Positions 5,939 to 13,948 of a DNA stretch of 23,171 bases are shown here, one piece after another. The stretch comes from Planctomycetota bacterium (lineage in GTDB: Bacteria > Planctomycetota > UBA8742 > SKZP01 > JAIOTL01). Under the pieces are notes generated by a model that saw nothing but the letters and a program-made list of their open reading frames with translations, ran no database searches and was not told the DNA's origin. Position numbers and translations under genes: made by a program. Positions within the stretch are counted from its first letter, which is position 1; every line of letters begins with the position of its first letter. Location: positions 1-23,171 of the forward strand of contig JAIOTL010000286.1 of NCBI GenBank assembly GCA_021106775.1, in the 5' to 3' direction.

Positions 5939-7570
5939 ATGACAGCCAAGAAAATTCTTTTTGAGCAGGAAGCTCGCGATAAAATCAAAAAAGGTATGAA
6001 AACACTGGCAAAAGCGGTGAAAAGTACGCTTGGTCCGCGCGGTCGCAATGTTGTCATCGAAAAATCATGGGGTGCACCCACGATAACGAAAGACGGCGTA
6101 ACAGTTGCGAAGGAAATCGATCTGGAAGACCCGTACGAGGACATGGGTGCCAAACTTGTGCGCGAAGTCGCAAGCAAGACGAATGATATTGCTGGTGATG
6201 GAACCACGACGGCAACAGCACTCGCTGAGGCAATATTCGAAGAAGGCTTGAAAAATGTTGTTGTAGGCGCGAACCCGCTTGGAATCAAGAACGGCATAGA
6301 CAAAGCAATCAAGGCTGTTAGTAAGCATCTGACTGAGAAATCAAAAGCTGTTGATATTACAAACGATAACGAACTTTCGCAGGTTGGAGCGATTGCTGCG
6401 AACAATAATATGGAAATCGGGAAATTCCTTGCTGAGGGGATTGCAAAGGTCGGGAAAGACGGCGTAATCACAATTGAAGAAGCAAAAGGAATTCAAACCT
6501 ATGTCGATCTCGTCGAGGGTATGCAGTTCGACAAAGGATATGTTTCTCATCATTTCGCGCTGAAAAGCAATCCAGAAAAACTCGAGATTGAGCTTGAAGA
6601 ACCATATATTCTCATCAGCGAGAAAAAAATATCGAATGCACGTGACCTTCTACCGATTCTTGAGCAGGTTAAAGAAACCGGCAAATCCCTGCTGGTTATC
6701 GCAGAAGATATCGAAGGTGAAGCACTTACGACGCTGGTTTTGAACCATCTTCGCGGAATTATCAAGGTGGTTGCGGTGAAAGCACCAGGTTTTGGCGACA
6801 GACGCAAAGCAATGCTCGAAGATATTGCACTACTTACAGGTGGGACAGCATTGATGGAAGCGTTGGGATATACTCTTGAGAAAGTCGATATGACAATGCT
6901 CGGTCGTGCGAAAAAAGTTCGCATCAACAAGGACAACACGACTATTATTGAAGGTGCCGGCGAATCGGAAACAATCATGGCACGCATTGAGCAGATAAAG
7001 GCGGAAACTGAAGCTGCGACATCTGATTATGACAAGGAAAAGTTTCAGGAACGTCTGGCGAAGCTTTCCGGTGGAGTTGCTCAGATTATGGTGGGTGCAG
7101 CAACGGAAGTTGAAATGAAAAACACTAAAATGCTTATAGAGGATGCTCTGAATGCGACTCGTGCAGCACTTGAAGAAGGTATTCTGCCCGGTGGAGGCGT
7201 TGCTCTTCTTAGAGCTCAGAAAGTTTTGCAGGAAATGATTCCCAGCATGCCCGAAGACGAAAAAGTTGGTGCAAGTATTGTTATGCGCGCACTTGAAGCA
7301 CCGCTTAAGCAGATTGCATCGAATGCCGGTGTTGACGGCTCGATTGTCGCTGAGAAGATTCGCACAAACGATAATTATGACTTTGGTTTCAATGCGGACA
7401 CACTGGAATATGTGAATATGCTTGAGGCTGGCATTATCGACCCGACAAAGGTCGTACGCATCGGTCTTGAGAACGCGGGAAGTGTTGCGAGCCTGCTTTT
7501 GACAACTGAAGCACTCGTAGCCGAGATTCCTGAGGAGAAAAAAGCCGAACCTCCGATGCCTGAATACTAG
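5939..7570 (+). CDS. groEL: Chaperonin GroEL (Hsp60)
   Basis: A cytosolic tetradecameric folding chaperonin of 543 residues, the normal length. Conserved blocks: [12 protein letters not shown] (29-40), the ATP-site loop GDGTTT (86-91) including Asp87, [19 protein letters not shown] near 280, and the glycine-rich [15 protein letters not shown] near 410. The start follows AAAAGGGGAAAGAA, a strong Shine-Dalgarno. The tail ends [10 protein letters not shown], so the Gly-Gly-Met repeat found at the C-terminus of many bacterial GroELs is absent. It is the last gene of the locus and is followed by an intrinsic terminator. Confidence 0.98.
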   Translation: MTAKKILFEQEARDKIKKGMKTLAKAVKSTLGPRGRNVVIEKSWGAPTITKDGVTVAKEIDLEDPYEDMGAKLVREVASKTNDIAGDGTTTATALAEAIFEEGLKNVVVGANPLGIKNGIDKAIKAVSKHLTEKSKAVDITNDNELSQVGAIAANNNMEIGKFLAEGIAKVGKDGVITIEEAKGIQTYVDLVEGMQFDKGYVSHHFALKSNPEKLEIELEEPYILISEKKISNARDLLPILEQVKETGKSLLVIAEDIEGEALTTLVLNHLRGIIKVVAVKAPGFGDRRKAMLEDIALLTGGTALMEALGYTLEKVDMTMLGRAKKVRINKDNTTIIEGAGESETIMARIEQIKAETEAATSDYDKEKFQERLAKLSGGVAQIMVGAATEVEMKNTKMLIEDALNATRAALEEGILPGGGVALLRAQKVLQEMIPSMPEDEKVGASIVMRALEAPLKQIASNAGVDGSIVAEKIRTNDNYDFGFNADTLEYVNMLEAGIIDPTKVVRIGLENAGSVASLLLTTEALVAEIPEEKKAEPPMPEY

Positions 7571-7605
7571 CGACTGTAACGTTGATTTCACAACATTGTC
7601 GGTAG

Positions 7606-7624
7606 GTCAGGCATCTTGCCTGAC
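7606..7624. repeat. Short hairpin downstream of groEL
   Basis: GTCAGGC and GCCTGAC are perfect inverted arms around a five-base loop, about 35 bases after the groEL stop. No T-run follows, so it is not itself a terminator; it could stabilise the mRNA end or be another dispersed palindrome. Confidence 0.55.
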
Positions 7625-7644
7625 TTTCACCATAAATATTAAAA

Positions 7645-7671
7645 GGCGCAGCACATACTGCGTCTTTTTTT
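7645..7671 (+). terminator. Rho-independent terminator of the groES-groEL locus
   Basis: GGCGCAG and CTGCGTC form a seven-pair stem (one G-T pair) around CACATA, followed directly by seven T residues. The AAAA before the stem can extend it against the T-run. Placement 75 bases after groEL fits the end of the chaperonin transcript. Confidence 0.9.
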
Positions 7672-7729
7672 CTGCATTGACTGGATTTTACAGAATCTAT
7701 CGATTTAGCAAAAAAAACAGAAACACCAT

Positions 7730-7915
7730 GTCATTCCGAGCGTAGCGAGGAATACCGGCTATCGAAACAAAAAACGTGGATTGCATTTAAATGAATTGTG
7801 TATGAAAAATCAGAACGAGAATTTTGTCTTAAATGGAAATTAAGTTTTGCAGTATTCTCTGTTTTGCATGTGACCATCCTGGATTTCTTGGGTCATTTCA
7901 TTCCCTCGGAATGAC
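7730..7915. mobile_element. MITE-like element of about 186 bases, copy B
   Basis: Starts GTCATTCCGAGCGTAGCGAGG and ends CCCTCGGAATGAC: the terminal GTCATTCCGAG is the inverted match of CTCGGAATGAC, so it has true inverted termini. The interior 7777-7881 matches the core of the element at 3070-3266 (opposite orientation) at about 80% by eye. It fills the stretch between the groEL terminator and the acyl-CoA synthetase stop; nothing else is visible in this gap of about 360 bases. Confidence 0.75.
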
Positions 7916-7934
7916 AATTTTTTCGTCTTCCTAA

Positions 7935-9596
7935 TTAAATTTCGTCCTTGTAGAAGTGGCGCATGATTTTTTTCGTGGGTGTGCGCTTGAAACTGCGATT
8001 CAACACCTTCAATTTCTGAATCCTGCTATAATCAGGTAATTGTTTATTAAGCTTATCAAGGTTTTCCTGCAACTTCTGGTGAAGTTCATCTTCGGAGAGT
8101 CCTTTTTTCTTGGCGGCATCTTTGTCAGGATAAATCAGCGCGTAAATCACATTTTTTTGGTTGTCCATGATGATTGACTCAAGAACATACGGCATTTCGT
8201 TGAGAATACTCTCGATTTCCTCAGGATAAATATTCTGACCTGATGGACCTAGAATAAGATTTTTCAGTCTACCCTTAAGGTAAATAAAACCGTCGTCATC
8301 CATTACGCCAAGGTCACCGGTGTGCAGCCAGCTTTTTGCATCAAGCACATCGTGGGTCGCTTCATCGTTTTTATAATATCCTTGCATCACGTTTTCGCCT
8401 CGAACCATCAGCTCACCAATGATTTTGTCAGGTTCTGGTGAATCAATTTTCGACTCAAGATATGGAATCGTTTGCCCACAAGAATGCATTCTATGGTCTT
8501 GCCAATTCGCAAATGATATCAACGGTCCACATTCAGTCATGCCGTAGCCAACAGATAACGGAAGATTGATTTTTTTCATGAACTCTTCAATGTGAGGGTC
8601 AAAAGCTGCACCACCTATGATAATCATGTAGACTTTCCCGCCGAAAGCCTTAAGAATTCGTTTGCGCATGAGATTGAATATAAAATTATTCACAAAAGGA
8701 ATTTTTGTGATGATTTTGATATAAGGCTTGTTTATCGCCTTTTTTATTCTGGTTCTGTAAATCTTTTCAATGACAAGAGGTACTGAGAACACGAGAACTG
8801 GCTTGATTTTCCTGAAAGCACGCAGCAAAATATGAGGTGAAGGGATTTGACCTAAGAAATAAATATGGGTACCGCTTGAAAACGGGAAAAGTAAATCAAA
8901 TGCTGCACCGAAACAATGTGCAAGCGGAAGGAATGATACAATTGTTGACCCTTTTGGTACGTTAAATTCATTCTGGGCGTATTTGACGTTTACGGTCAGA
9001 CTGTTTAACTGTAAAACAACGCCTTTGCTGAAACCTGTGGTGCCAGAAGTATAAATAATCGCAGCAATATCATGGTTACCGATTTTATTTGGGATTTCAA
9101 AACTATCAGAAGTTATATTTTTTAGCTCTTCGTTGAAATAATTTTCTGCAGATTCCCATGCCTTTGTAATTGAATCGTCCTTTTGGTGAACAACCTCAAG
9201 TGAATCAAGGGATATAACCGCAAGCAGGTTTGTTATTTCGTTTACTTCAAGCAATTCAGCGATACTTGTGTCAGCAAATACAAGCTTGGAGTCAGAATGC
9301 TCAATGGTGTTTTGAATATCTTTCGAGCTGAAATCCGACAAAATCGGCACAATCACCGCGCCGTAGCACACTGTGCTGAGATATGTAACCGCCCAGTTAA
9401 TGCTGTTTTTTCCGACGACTGTAATCTTGTCACCCTTTTTTATGCCGACATCGCGGAAGAATCGCCCAAATTTCAGCAAGAGTTTTCCAACTTCGCTGTA
9501 ATTAAGCGTTCTTAATTCGTAATCTGTCAGTGATGGTGTATCCCAGTTTTCTACGATAGATTTTTCAAATAATTCAATCAAAGTTACATCTAACAT
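7935..9596 (-). CDS. AMP-dependent acyl-CoA synthetase (long-chain fatty-acid-CoA ligase type)
   Basis: A 553-residue adenylate-forming ligase that activates a carboxylic acid with ATP and transfers it to CoA. All core motifs are present: YTSGTTGFSK at 182-191 (phosphate loop), YGMTECGP at 351-358, HTGD at 425-428, the hinge KGRLKNLI at 441-448, and the C-terminal catalytic lysine region RTPTKKIMR at 538-546. The sequence SFLPLAHCFG (221-230) and the overall length favour a fatty acyl substrate, but chain length cannot be read from sequence. I use the ATG at 9596 (GAGA Shine-Dalgarno). A GTG at 9608 would add four residues. The gene is monocistronic and divergent from the paralog array. Confidence 0.92.
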   Translation of the reverse strand: MLDVTLIELFEKSIVENWDTPSLTDYELRTLNYSEVGKLLLKFGRFFRDVGIKKGDKITVVGKNSINWAVTYLSTVCYGAVIVPILSDFSSKDIQNTIEHSDSKLVFADTSIAELLEVNEITNLLAVISLDSLEVVHQKDDSITKAWESAENYFNEELKNITSDSFEIPNKIGNHDIAAIIYTSGTTGFSKGVVLQLNSLTVNVKYAQNEFNVPKGSTIVSFLPLAHCFGAAFDLLFPFSSGTHIYFLGQIPSPHILLRAFRKIKPVLVFSVPLVIEKIYRTRIKKAINKPYIKIITKIPFVNNFIFNLMRKRILKAFGGKVYMIIIGGAAFDPHIEEFMKKINLPLSVGYGMTECGPLISFANWQDHRMHSCGQTIPYLESKIDSPEPDKIIGELMVRGENVMQGYYKNDEATHDVLDAKSWLHTGDLGVMDDDGFIYLKGRLKNLILGPSGQNIYPEEIESILNEMPYVLESIIMDNQKNVIYALIYPDKDAAKKKGLSEDELHQKLQENLDKLNKQLPDYSRIQKLKVLNRSFKRTPTKKIMRHFYKDEI

Positions 9597-9742
9597 CTTA
9601 TTTCTCACAAAAATTTCAGTTGATTTACAATTTTAGAGTCTTAATAAGCAAATTTTATCAAACAACATATTATTTCATATATTTTTAATATTACAATTTT
9701 TCTCATTCTTATATTATTATTAGAAGAAAATCAGGAAAAATG

Positions 9743-9770
9743 TTGTCAAAAAATATAGATTTACTAAACA
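9743..9770 (+). promoter_or_regulatory. Possible promoter of the exported-protein array
   Basis: TTGTCA (9743-9748) and TAAACA (9765-9770) are 16 bases apart in the AT-rich gap between the divergent acyl-CoA synthetase and the first paralog, about 64 bases before the start codon. In such AT-rich sequence a chance match is likely. Confidence 0.3.
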
Positions 9771-9833
9771 ATATTGGCTGTGAAACACTAAATATCATTG
9801 AATGTAAAAGGAAATGTGGATAGGAGGAGTAAC

Positions 9834-10772
9834 ATGAAGATTTTTACGATTGTTTTAGGATGCATCTTATTTGTATTATTTATGGCAAATACATCTTTTG
9901 CATCTGATGATTTTCAAACAAGACCCCCGGTTTTTGTTTATGGCGAACGACCAAAAAATGTCGATCCGGTTTTTGCTTATGGCGAACGACCAAAAAATGT
10001 CGATGTTGAGATTCAGACTGATAGAATAGGATATAGATATAAATCCCCATTTTTATACTTCTCCATGGGAATTCAGACCGAATCGACCTGGTTTGACAGG
10101 CGTTTGAACTGGACGTCATATTCGACACAACTTGCTGTTGACACGGGTCACTTTGGTATCAAATATCAGGGAAGTATGTCAAATGTTGGTCGAGAAGATT
10201 TTGAATTATTCGATTCAAGACTTGATGTTTATGGCTACTGGATGCTAGATGCTTTCGATACGCAGGAATTCGGTCTAACAAGAATCGGGGGAGGTTTAAG
10301 TTATTTCGACTGCGAACCATATCAAGGTCAAGAATTTTTGAATAATCAGCATTATGCAGCATATGTAAATGTTTATTATATTATTGCTGAGTTGAAATTT
10401 GTGATGATGATAAATGATGATGTTTGGAATGGTGGTCTTGTTGAATTGAAGATTTTCAATCCCTTTTTATATTTCGGTTTTCAAATTCCAGATATTATTG
10501 ATTCTATTTTTCCTTTTCAAGAGTTACAAATAAATGCTGTTTTGCCTTACGAGTTTGGAATTACAGGTTCTTTTGGATTGCCAAATGATGCCGACGGCTG
10601 GGGTTGGTTCGTAAAAGGTCGGTACAATTTCTTGTATCCGGTTAACAAAGAAGAAAATGGAAATCTTTCAGTGGGAGCTGAAATTTACTGGATTTACAAA
10701 GATGGAATCGGGAATACGCAAGTTTCGGAGAGCGTAGAATTCGGCATAAAATTCACGATGGTCGGATTCTAA
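9834..10772 (+). CDS. Exported, probably outer-membrane beta-barrel protein, paralog 1
   Basis: A 312-residue protein with a Sec signal peptide (residues 1-23, ending ANTSFA before SDDF). The ATG at 9834 follows AGGAGGAG, an ideal Shine-Dalgarno. Residues 32-57 are two copies of a 13-residue repeat (PVFxYGERPKNVD). The mature protein is rich in alternating aromatic and polar strands: YFSMGIQTESTWFDRRLNW (75-93), RIGGGLSYFDCEPY (150-163), FGLPNDADGWGWFVKGRY (247-264), EIYWIYKDGIG (283-293), and the end FGIKFTMVGF. A C-terminal aromatic residue on a final amphipathic strand is what outer-membrane barrels show, so I infer that location. Family not recognised. It is the first of three tandem paralogs. 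Confidence 0.85.
   Translation: MKIFTIVLGCILFVLFMANTSFASDDFQTRPPVFVYGERPKNVDPVFAYGERPKNVDVEIQTDRIGYRYKSPFLYFSMGIQTESTWFDRRLNWTSYSTQLAVDTGHFGIKYQGSMSNVGREDFELFDSRLDVYGYWMLDAFDTQEFGLTRIGGGLSYFDCEPYQGQEFLNNQHYAAYVNVYYIIAELKFVMMINDDVWNGGLVELKIFNPFLYFGFQIPDIIDSIFPFQELQINAVLPYEFGITGSFGLPNDADGWGWFVKGRYNFLYPVNKEENGNLSVGAEIYWIYKDGIGNTQVSESVEFGIKFTMVGF
9927..10004 (+). repeat. 39-base tandem duplication inside paralog 1
   Basis: Two direct 39-base units, 9927-9965 and 9966-10004, differ at a single base (T to C, giving Val to Ala). The in-frame repeat sits just after the signal peptide and is absent from the other two paralogs, so it is a recent slippage or duplication event. Confidence 0.93.
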
Positions 10773-10858
10773 TTTGCATTTAAAATTTCGATAATTCGAC
10801 TCTGATTTGATAAAATCGCATATTGTAAATATTGCAAATTGTTGAGATTGGAAAATAT

Positions 10859-11734
10859 ATGAAAACATTCTCTATCATTCTGATAATTTTTGTCAGCCTG
10901 TGTTTTTCTGCCAACCAAGTTCTTGCCTCAGATGATTTTCAGGTGCAACCACCTGTTTTCCCACGCGATTTACAGGAAGATGAGTCTTATTCCAACCGAT
11001 ATAAAGAATTTACGCCATTGTTTGTTCCACCTCTCATATACTTCACGCTTGCTGCCCAAACCGAACGTACATGGTTCGATAGAAGGCTTGCATGGGATTC
11101 GTATTCTGCCCAATTCGTCTTTGATACCGGAATGTTCGGGTTTAAGCTGCAAGGTGCATTCTCAGGCGCAGGACCCGATGATTTTTCGCTTGTGGACGCA
11201 CGGGTGGATTTATACGCATATTTTCCAGAGCAATTTGAAGCGTTCAAAATTGGCGGTGGATTCAGTTATTTTGATAGCAAACCTTACGTCGGGCAGGATT
11301 TCCTCGAAAATCAACACCTGGCAGCATTTGTTAATGCGCAATTTCTCGTTTTCGAAGCAAAATTCGCCATGCTGATTAACGATGAATTTTACAACGGCGG
11401 ATTATTCGAGCTCAAACTACACAACGCTTTGCGCTATTCCGGTCTCGGTTATCAGAACAAACTCAAAATGGACGAGATAACCAAATCAATCCTGTATCTT
11501 GTGCTGCCCTCTGAAATCTGCATAACATCTGCGTTCGGGCTGCCTGCAGGTAACGATGGATGGGGTTGGTTCGTCAAGAATCGCTATGTTTTCCTGAAAT
11601 TCTCGGCACATGAGAATGAATCGCATTGGGGCATCTGCGGCGAGTTTTATTGGGCATACAAAGACGGTTTCAGCAACGATAGAGTGTCCGAAGGCTGGGA
11701 ATTCGGTATAAAATTCACCCTCGTCGGCTTATAA
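10859..11734 (+). CDS. Exported, probably outer-membrane beta-barrel protein, paralog 2
   Basis: A 291-residue protein with a signal peptide (1-24, hydrophobic IILIIFVSLCF, then NQVLA before SDDF). The start is the ATG at 10859, preceded by GAGATTGGA. It shares with its neighbours the blocks RTWFDRRLAWDSYS, FKIGGGFSYFDSKPYVGQDFLENQH, NDEFYNGGLFELK, FGLPAGNDGWGWFVKNRY, YWAYKDGFSND and the end FGIKFTLVGL. It lacks the N-terminal 13-residue repeat. It is visibly richer in G and C than paralogs 1 and 3, and its upstream region differs from theirs, so it is the more divergent copy although it lies between them. Function unknown; location inferred from the signal peptide and strand pattern. Confidence 0.85.
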   Translation: MKTFSIILIIFVSLCFSANQVLASDDFQVQPPVFPRDLQEDESYSNRYKEFTPLFVPPLIYFTLAAQTERTWFDRRLAWDSYSAQFVFDTGMFGFKLQGAFSGAGPDDFSLVDARVDLYAYFPEQFEAFKIGGGFSYFDSKPYVGQDFLENQHLAAFVNAQFLVFEAKFAMLINDEFYNGGLFELKLHNALRYSGLGYQNKLKMDEITKSILYLVLPSEICITSAFGLPAGNDGWGWFVKNRYVFLKFSAHENESHWGICGEFYWAYKDGFSNDRVSEGWEFGIKFTLVGL

Positions 11735-11851
11735 GGTTACTCTTTCAAATTAATTTTATTGATGTATTATAAAAAATAATTTCATCGAATAATTTGTTTT
11801 GATAAAATAAATGCTTCTGATTGTACAAGGAAATTGTTGATAGGAGGAGAC

Positions 11852-12808
11852 ATGAAGATTTTTACAGTTATTTTGGGAAGTATCTTAGTTGTATTATCTA
11901 TGACAAATACATCTTTTGCATCTGATGATTTTCAAATTAAACCACCGGCTTTAGTTTCAGAGATGATAGGCACTAATAATAAAAGGTTGAAATTAAACTT
12001 GTTGGGCATTGATACTGCTAATGAACAATATATTCAGTCACTTATACTATATTTTTCCGTTGGTATTCATACAGAAACAAATTGGTTTGACAGGCGTTTG
12101 AACTGGAGTTCATACTCAACAGAAGCAATTTTAGATACAAAAATGCTTGCCATTAGATTTCAAGGAAATTCATCTAGTACAAGAAGTGACAATTTTGAAC
12201 TTTTTGACACACGCATTGACGTTTATGCATACACGGGAACAGCAGATAAAGAGAGTAGATTATTTCGAATCGGTGGTGGGTTGAGTTATTTTGACTGTGA
12301 TTCATATAAAGGTCAGGAATTTCTTGATGACCAACGTTTTGCAGCATTTGCAAACGTTGTTTATAACGATGTATTCATATTCACAGAAATTAAACTTGTG
12401 ATGCTTATTCACGATAATTTTTATAACGGTGGATTGTTCGAGCTCAAATTTTTCAGCCCACTTGCGGATTTAGGAAAATATGTGGGGGCTGAATTATCAC
12501 CACTCATTTACACTGCTTGGACGTTAGTATTGTCGGTAGTATATTCTGAAATCGGCATAACAGGTTCATTCGGGCTTCCTGGTGGTAATGACGGCTGGGG
12601 TTGGTTTATTAAAGGTCGTTGTATCATTCCTTACATGATTTTTCTGCAAAACTTCAATGAATACAAAAGTGAAAGGTTTTTACGTGCAGAGCAGTTCGAG
12701 GTTTATCCACGTATAGAGTTATACTGGAGATACAAAGACGGAATCGATAACGATTTTGTTGCAAAAGGATGGGAATTCGGCATAAAATTCACCCTCCTCG
12801 GCTTTTAA
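11852..12808 (+). CDS. Exported, probably outer-membrane beta-barrel protein, paralog 3
   Basis: A 318-residue protein with the same signal peptide type as paralog 1 (MKIFTVILGSILVVLSM, then TNTSFA before SDDF). The ATG at 11852 follows AGGAGGAGAC. The leader before the start (GGAAAT, GATAGGAGGAG) is almost the same as in paralog 1, which points to duplication of gene and leader together. Conserved blocks: ETNWFDRRLNWSSYS, RIGGGLSYFDCDSYKGQEFL, NGGLFELKFFSP, GSFGLPGGNDGWGWFIKGR, YWRYKDGIDND and the end FGIKFTLLGF. Between the GWGWF block and the last strands it has an insertion of about 20 residues relative to paralog 1. Function unknown. Confidence 0.85.
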   Translation: MKIFTVILGSILVVLSMTNTSFASDDFQIKPPALVSEMIGTNNKRLKLNLLGIDTANEQYIQSLILYFSVGIHTETNWFDRRLNWSSYSTEAILDTKMLAIRFQGNSSSTRSDNFELFDTRIDVYAYTGTADKESRLFRIGGGLSYFDCDSYKGQEFLDDQRFAAFANVVYNDVFIFTEIKLVMLIHDNFYNGGLFELKFFSPLADLGKYVGAELSPLIYTAWTLVLSVVYSEIGITGSFGLPGGNDGWGWFIKGRCIIPYMIFLQNFNEYKSERFLRAEQFEVYPRIELYWRYKDGIDNDFVAKGWEFGIKFTLLGF

Positions 12809-12840
12809 GTCGCAATTTCGTAGAAAAATCCTTCCACATT

Positions 12841-12944
12841 GTCATTCCCAACTTGATTGGGAATCCAGTTTCACTCCTTGTCATTCCCAACTTGATTGGG
12901 AATCCATTTCACCCTTTGTCATTCCCAACTTGATTGGGAATCCA
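12841..12944. repeat. Three tandem copies of a 27-base palindromic repeat
   Basis: Copies at 12841-12867, 12880-12906 and 12918-12944 are essentially identical, each with the hairpin TTCCCAA-CTTGA-TTGGGAA, separated by spacers of 12 and 11 bases that are themselves alike (TTTCACYCYTT type). The unit is the reverse complement of the right end of the 80-base repeat at 1967-2046. It separates paralog 3 from the GIY-YIG gene. Confidence 0.92.
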
Positions 12945-12961
12945 GCAAAAGAGAATATGAA

Positions 12962-13249
12962 ATGAAAAATTATTTTATTTACATTTTGGCAAGTAAGCGA
13001 AATGGAACTCTTTACATTGGTTTTACTAACGACATTTTAAAACGGATTTATCAGCATAAAGAAGGTTTATTGGATGGTTTTACAAAAAATTATAAAGTGC
13101 ATTTATTAGTTTACTTCGAACAAACAAGCGATGTTCATTCAGCAATAAAAAGAGAAAAGCAATTGAAGAAATGGGAGAGAAGTTGGAAATTAGAACTAAT
13201 CGAAAGTACAAATCCTGAATGGAATGACTTGTATTATGAATTGATTTAA
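12962..13249 (+). CDS. GIY-YIG nuclease superfamily protein (YhbQ/UPF0213-like)
   Basis: A 95-residue single-domain protein, the normal length for stand-alone GIY-YIG proteins. The fold signature is complete: FIYIL (5-9) for the GIY half, LYIG (17-20) for the YIG half, the conserved Arg28 and His32 in LKRIYQHK, and REKQLKKW (64-71) carrying the likely metal-binding Glu65. It ends with the familiar ELIESTNPEWNDLY. Members can cut DNA, but the cellular role of this group is poorly known. The start is the ATG at 12962; the open frame reaches back to 12896 only by crossing the palindromic repeat. Repeats lie immediately on both sides of the gene, so it may have moved with them or been inserted among them. 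Confidence 0.93.
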   Translation: MKNYFIYILASKRNGTLYIGFTNDILKRIYQHKEGLLDGFTKNYKVHLLVYFEQTSDVHSAIKREKQLKKWERSWKLELIESTNPEWNDLYYELI

Positions 13250-13255
13250 CATTTT

Positions 13256-13356
13256 CTGGATTCCCGTTTTCACGGGAATGACAATCGGAACTGGATTCCC
13301 CTGTTTTGCGATGGACTATCCTGGATTCCTCGGTCGTGATGCTCCCTCGGAATGAC
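13256..13356. repeat. Palindromic repeat fragment, composite of two ends
   Basis: The left part (13256-13282) holds the perfect hairpin TTCCCGT-TTTC-ACGGGAA ending in AATGAC. The right part (TTTTGCGATGGACTATCCTGG and onward to CCCTCGGAATGAC) matches the end of the long element at 7730-7915. It is a truncated long element joined to a hairpin unit, lying between the convergent GIY-YIG and nuoI genes. Confidence 0.7.
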
Positions 13357-13372
13357 AACAGCCATGCAGTTT

Positions 13373-13945
13373 TTATTCTGGTACGTCAGCAGTTTCGGGT
13401 TTTTCATAAGGTAGGTTCGTCAGCATGTCTTTGACTAGATTATCGCGGAAAAATGATGAATAATCCCACTCAGGTGTATGCACCAGGCAGCTTTTCGGGC
13501 AGACCTCAACGCACAATCCACAAAACATGCACTTCGCATAATCGATTGTGAACCGCTCGAAACAATATTTCGCGTCCTTGCCCTTACCGATCTTTTCACC
13601 CAAAATCGTGATGCAGGCAATCGGGCACGCTTTTGCGCATGACATACACAAGATGCAGTCCTCAATTGTCAGAGCGTGTATTCCTCTGTCATGCGACTTC
13701 ACAGTGTGCTGCTCCAGTGCGGATTTATCCTTCGGAAACGTTACTTTGCCCGACTCTTTATCAACATCAGGAATCACATTAAATGCAGGTTTATCCAAAT
13801 ATTTACGATTCGACGGGTGATATAAGAACGTAAATGACGGACGTTTCCAGCGCGTAAAAGTCCCGACAATATGCAGACCGGAGACGGTAAACCCTTTTAC
13901 GAACGAAACTACAATTCTGACAAAATGATATAAATATTGTTTCAT
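13373..13945 (-). CDS. nuoI: NADH-quinone oxidoreductase subunit I (8Fe ferredoxin subunit)
   Basis: A 190-residue membrane-associated subunit of respiratory complex I. It carries two 4Fe-4S clusters that pass electrons toward the quinone site. Both cluster motifs are intact: C97-x2-C100-x2-C103-x3-C107-P and C139-x2-C142-x2-C145-x3-C149-P. The N-terminus (VKGFTVSGLHIVG) is the amphipathic segment typical of NuoI. About 30 residues between the N-terminal helix and the first cluster (52-84, charged) are longer than in compact homologs. The ATG at 13945 lies three bases after the nuoH stop and its Shine-Dalgarno (AGAGGTGGTC) is inside nuoH, so the two are translationally linked. It is the last gene of the unit. 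Confidence 0.93.
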   Translation of the reverse strand: MKQYLYHFVRIVVSFVKGFTVSGLHIVGTFTRWKRPSFTFLYHPSNRKYLDKPAFNVIPDVDKESGKVTFPKDKSALEQHTVKSHDRGIHALTIEDCILCMSCAKACPIACITILGEKIGKGKDAKYCFERFTIDYAKCMFCGLCVEVCPKSCLVHTPEWDYSSFFRDNLVKDMLTNLPYEKPETADVPE

Positions 13946-13948
13946 TTC

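Noticed and set aside
6830..7591. Long minus-strand frame of 253 codons opposite groEL
   Set aside because: It is a shadow of the strongly conserved groEL coding sequence, with cysteine- and histidine-rich noise and no start signal.
9834..9866. Lipoprotein signal (VLGC) in paralog 1
   Set aside because: The hydrophobic segment continues past the cysteine, paralog 3 has serine at that place, and a normal signal-peptidase I site (SFA before SDD) follows.
12841..12944. CRISPR array
   Set aside because: There are only three units, the spacers are 11-12 bases and resemble each other, the repeat matches dispersed repeats elsewhere in the window, and no cas gene is present.
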